Assembly (NCBI GenBank): GCA_013152205.1
Contig: JAADGV010000054.1
Coordinates: forward strand, 1 to 64,000
Length of the DNA stretch: 64,000 nucleotides
Source of the DNA: Planctomycetota bacterium
Lineage (GTDB): Bacteria > Planctomycetota > Planctomycetia > Pirellulales > Lacipirellulaceae
Direction: 5' to 3'
Shown here: positions 62,018-64,000 of the stretch, piece after piece
Layout: each line of letters begins with the position of its first letter
Numbering within the stretch: position 1 is the first letter of the stretch
Translations under genes and position numbers: made by a program
The notes under the pieces: generated by a model
What the model saw: the letters and a program-made list of their open reading frames with translations, nothing else
Told to the model about the DNA's origin: nothing
Database searches by the model: none

Positions 62018-62872
62018 TCACCCCGCCATCCGACGAACCTCAGAAACTTCCTCTTCGTCAATGGTCGGATGCACACGTAAGGTTACCTGCGGCGGGCTAC
62101 GTCGCTCTTGCACAAACCCTCGCTGGCCTCCACTAAAGAACGTTGCATACTCAGCCGCCACTCCTACCGAGAATTGCGATTCCAAAGCGGTAACCATTTC
62201 CTTGAACGGCAACCCTTCGCGATAGATCAATCGATAAGCAGCCTTCAATTCAGCGACTTCCTTATGAAGAAAACCAGCACGACGCAAACCTACCTTGTTC
62301 AGCCCAACGATCATCGCGGTCGTTCCATCCGTAAGCAAAAACGGAGGCACATCGCGCACCAATTTTGTGCAGCCACCAATCATCGCTAAGCGTCCAATCC
62401 GAGTGAATTGATGCACTGCCACATTACCACCTAAGCAAGACCGATTCCCAACCTCGACATGGCCGCCCAACATAACCCCATTGGTAAGAATCACATGATT
62501 CCCGAGACGACAATCATGAGCCACATGCGAACCCACCATCAACATGCAATCGTCGCCAATCTCGGTCGTTGCGCTAGCCGTCATCGCTCGATGGATGGTC
62601 ACATGCTCGCGTATCGAATTCCTGGCACCAACGACCAACGTGCCCGGATTGTCTGGAGCCTGAGTATGCTGAGGCAGACCCCCCAACACAGCACCCTCAC
62701 AAACCGTAGTCTCTGGCCCAATGGTTGTCCCTTCGCAAATATTCACCTGAGCCGCCAAGCGACACCCATCACCAATCCGCACTCCCGACTCAACAATACA
62801 GTAAGGGCCAATCTCTACCGCCGAGCCAATTTCTGCCTGGGAACTTACAATCGCAGTCGGGTGGATAATCAC
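62018..62872 (-). CDS. lpxA: Acyl-ACP--UDP-N-acetylglucosamine O-acyltransferase
   Basis: The 284-residue protein starts MIIHPTAIVSSQAEIGSAVEIGPYCIV. It is a left-handed beta-helix of hexapeptide repeats ([IV]-G-x-x repeats over residues 1-190) with the catalytic His segment VGSHVAHDCRLGNHV (about residues 119-133) and NSIREHVTIHRAM near 87. A C-terminal helical domain follows (about 195-260: HKEVAELKAAYRLIYREGLPF). LpxA performs the first lipid A step, consistent with LPS-type outer membranes reported in planctomycetes. No lpxD, fabZ or lpxB is adjacent. The 380-bp gap upstream (62873-63252) shows nothing else. Confidence 0.94.
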   Translation of the reverse strand: MIIHPTAIVSSQAEIGSAVEIGPYCIVESGVRIGDGCRLAAQVNICEGTTIGPETTVCEGAVLGGLPQHTQAPDNPGTLVVGARNSIREHVTIHRAMTASATTEIGDDCMLMVGSHVAHDCRLGNHVILTNGVMLGGHVEVGNRSCLGGNVAVHQFTRIGRLAMIGGCTKLVRDVPPFLLTDGTTAMIVGLNKVGLRRAGFLHKEVAELKAAYRLIYREGLPFKEMVTALESQFSVGVAAEYATFFSGGQRGFVQERRSPPQVTLRVHPTIDEEEVSEVRRMAG

Positions 62873-63252
62873 GGTGGGTCCTCACGTGTCGGTAAGCTCA
62901 ATGAGCAGCAGCACGCACCAGCTCGTCGGTAGAAGAGACCAATGCAAGCGTCGAATACTTCAGCGGGGCGGGAACTCCGCTAGCGATAGTATCGGTTACC
63001 CCGGTTGTGCCGTCTTAACGATTGGCTATCGAATTGTGCCAAATCGCCCTGCTTACTTCATTTAACACCTGCTAGCATTGCCGTTCTCGACAGAAAGTCG
63101 TTTGCCAGAAACCACTTACCTCGACCGTGCTACCCCCTGGGCGAACACGGCCAACGTGCGGTAGACTCGCCTTTCTGAACACTCAATCCGAACCAAACCC
63201 CCGAAAATCCCAGCGACCGATGCTCGCTGGCATATCCTAAGGAGCCTAGACC

Positions 63253-63594
63253 ATGTCCGACGTAGTCACTCTGTACGACGAAGCCGACAAGCTAAAAGAT
63301 GCTGGCAAACTTGAAGAGGCCGTTGCCAAACTTAATGAAGCACTCGCAATCGACGAAAACTATGCCTTGGCCCATTCAGCCCTAGCAGTCGTCCAGCAAC
63401 GCCTGGAAAAGCACGAGGAAGCCGTCCAGCACGCACAGCGGGCCGCCGAACTCGAACCCGACGACCCGTTCAGCTTTACCGCCCTGAGCGTAACATTCCA
63501 ACGTGCCTATGCTGGCACCAACAACATGGACTACATCCGCCTCGCCGAAGACGCCATGGAGCGCAGCCGCCAACTCAGCCAGGGCAGGGGGTAG
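63253..63594 (+). CDS. Small tetratricopeptide-repeat protein
   Basis: The 113-residue cytoplasmic protein has about two and a half TPR units: AGKLEEAVAKLNEALAIDENYALAHSALAVVQQRLEKHEEAVQHAQRAAELEPDD with the canonical small and large positions, then a final region FTALSVTFQRAYAGTNNMDYIRLAEDAMERSRQL. TPRs mediate protein-protein contacts. An AAGGAG site lies before the ATG (aaggagcctagacc). Homologues appear widely in planctomycetes as stand-alone genes; the role is unknown. Confidence 0.88.
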   Translation: MSDVVTLYDEADKLKDAGKLEEAVAKLNEALAIDENYALAHSALAVVQQRLEKHEEAVQHAQRAAELEPDDPFSFTALSVTFQRAYAGTNNMDYIRLAEDAMERSRQLSQGRG

Positions 63595-63634
63595 CCTTCT
63601 TTAGGGTGGCGTTCTCGCGACCGCAGGCGAAGCC

Positions 63635-63988
63635 CTACGACTGCTGAGGCTTACCAATCACTCGCTTCTGCACATCGGTCTCGAGCACGCCAAATGCCTG
63701 CTCGTGCCGCTGCACCGAAAGATGCAAGGCATGCAGCATCCGCTTAGCTGTGAAGTAGTTTGTCACAATTCGTTGCGAAACACGAACCGGCTCTGTCGGA
63801 ACGCCGAACGGTTGGGCGTTGAGTCCGAAATCGATGATTAACTCCTCAGGAGTGCCCGTCACTCGGCAAAAGTTTGCATAGGAACAAATCGCATCCGATT
63901 CATCAACCTTCACCCGATTCGCTTGTTGCTGGGCCTGCTGCCCCTGGTTCTCACCACTCGAACCCTCAGCACGTTTTTCCTCGTTCAC
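63635..63988 (-). CDS. DUF3467-domain protein, 5' end possibly beyond the window
   Basis: 117 residues are visible from a GTG at 63988; the frame stays open to the edge (KTEVVNEEK), so a start further upstream is possible. After a Gln/Gly-rich leader, DUF3467 spans about residues 26-105: DAICSYANFCRVTGTPEELIIDFGLN, VRVSQRIVTNYFTAKRMLHALHLSVQRHEQAFG. DUF3467 proteins are short, widespread in planctomycetes and other bacteria, and of unknown function. Confidence 0.85.
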   Translation of the reverse strand: MNEEKRAEGSSGENQGQQAQQQANRVKVDESDAICSYANFCRVTGTPEELIIDFGLNAQPFGVPTEPVRVSQRIVTNYFTAKRMLHALHLSVQRHEQAFGVLETDVQKRVIGKPQQS

Positions 63989-64000
63989 TACTTCAGTCTT

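Overview
The window looks like a chromosome segment of a planctomycete, most likely in or near the Pirellulales. The evidence is a DUF1553/DUF1549/PSCyt1 protein paired with a DUF1501 protein, Tat-leader Gfo/Idh/MocA and TIM-barrel 'isomerase' proteins, PQQ-propeller proteins, a PEP-CTERM protein, an RFSxRTLL-type membrane protein and short planctomycete-only families, all at medium GC. Genes lie on both strands in short operons. There is no rRNA, no complete tRNA, no CRISPR array and no complete transposase.

Layout. 0.4-4.6 kb: a tight minus-strand operon of an NRAMP-like transporter, a DHDPS/NAL-superfamily aldolase and an Old Yellow Enzyme homologue. 4.7-12.1 kb: minus-strand exported catabolic genes (HEAT protein, Gfo/Idh/MocA, sugar-phosphate isomerase-like, PQQ propeller, soluble glucose/sorbosone dehydrogenase-like). 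12.4 kb: hemB. 13.65-15.8 kb: a small integron cassette array inserted between hemB and a conserved exported protein. 16.8-24.2 kb: recJ, rpmG, a frameshifted squalene-cyclase-fold protein, an isochorismatase, an enoyl-CoA hydratase and the primary sigma factor. 24.3-30.2 kb: a minus-strand kinase/ThiF/unknown/UvrA cluster. 30.7-36.3 kb: small conserved genes, an HNH protein, a 7Fe ferredoxin, an ECF-type sigma factor and a GNAT enzyme. 36.6-41.3 kb: the DUF1501/DUF1553 pair. 41.9-51.2 kb: an AraC-type regulator, a PEP-CTERM protein, hemH, an aldo/keto reductase, two exported thioredoxin-like proteins, and membrane and CBS proteins. 51.3-60.4 kb: M29 aminopeptidase, acyl-CoA dehydrogenase, YifB/ComM, a UvrD/PcrA helicase, an anchored acidic-tailed protein and rluD. 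60.4-62.0 kb: a gene-poor scar with a tRNA-Ala 3' fragment and a decayed integron head. 62.0-64.0 kb: lpxA, a TPR protein and a DUF3467 protein.

The main discovery is a fragmented integron. At 13.65-15.8 kb there are three cassettes. In each, the cassette's own first bases (GTTAGGT, GTTGGGC, GTTATGC) are exactly complementary to the R'' core of its own attC (ACCTAAC, GCCCAAC, GCATAAC), and two complete attC stem-loops are present. The block of about 50 bp just before the first cassette recurs, inverted, 47 kb away at 61.28-61.33 kb. There it abuts, head to head, the first 37 codons of an integron-integrase-like gene. This identifies the block as attI and the cassette array as one without a nearby integrase. 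The cassettes encode three unfamiliar proteins: one Cys-rich, one membrane-anchored, and one zinc-ribbon plus DUF4145.

The second discovery is a miniature transposable element family with 18-bp terminal inverted repeats (consensus CAGGACGATTGCAAAGTC) and about 10-bp target duplications. It is present at 9.2, 12.2, 30.3 and 33.2 kb, and two unrelated interiors are carried between the same ends. Several other dispersed palindromic repeat families occupy the intergenic spaces.
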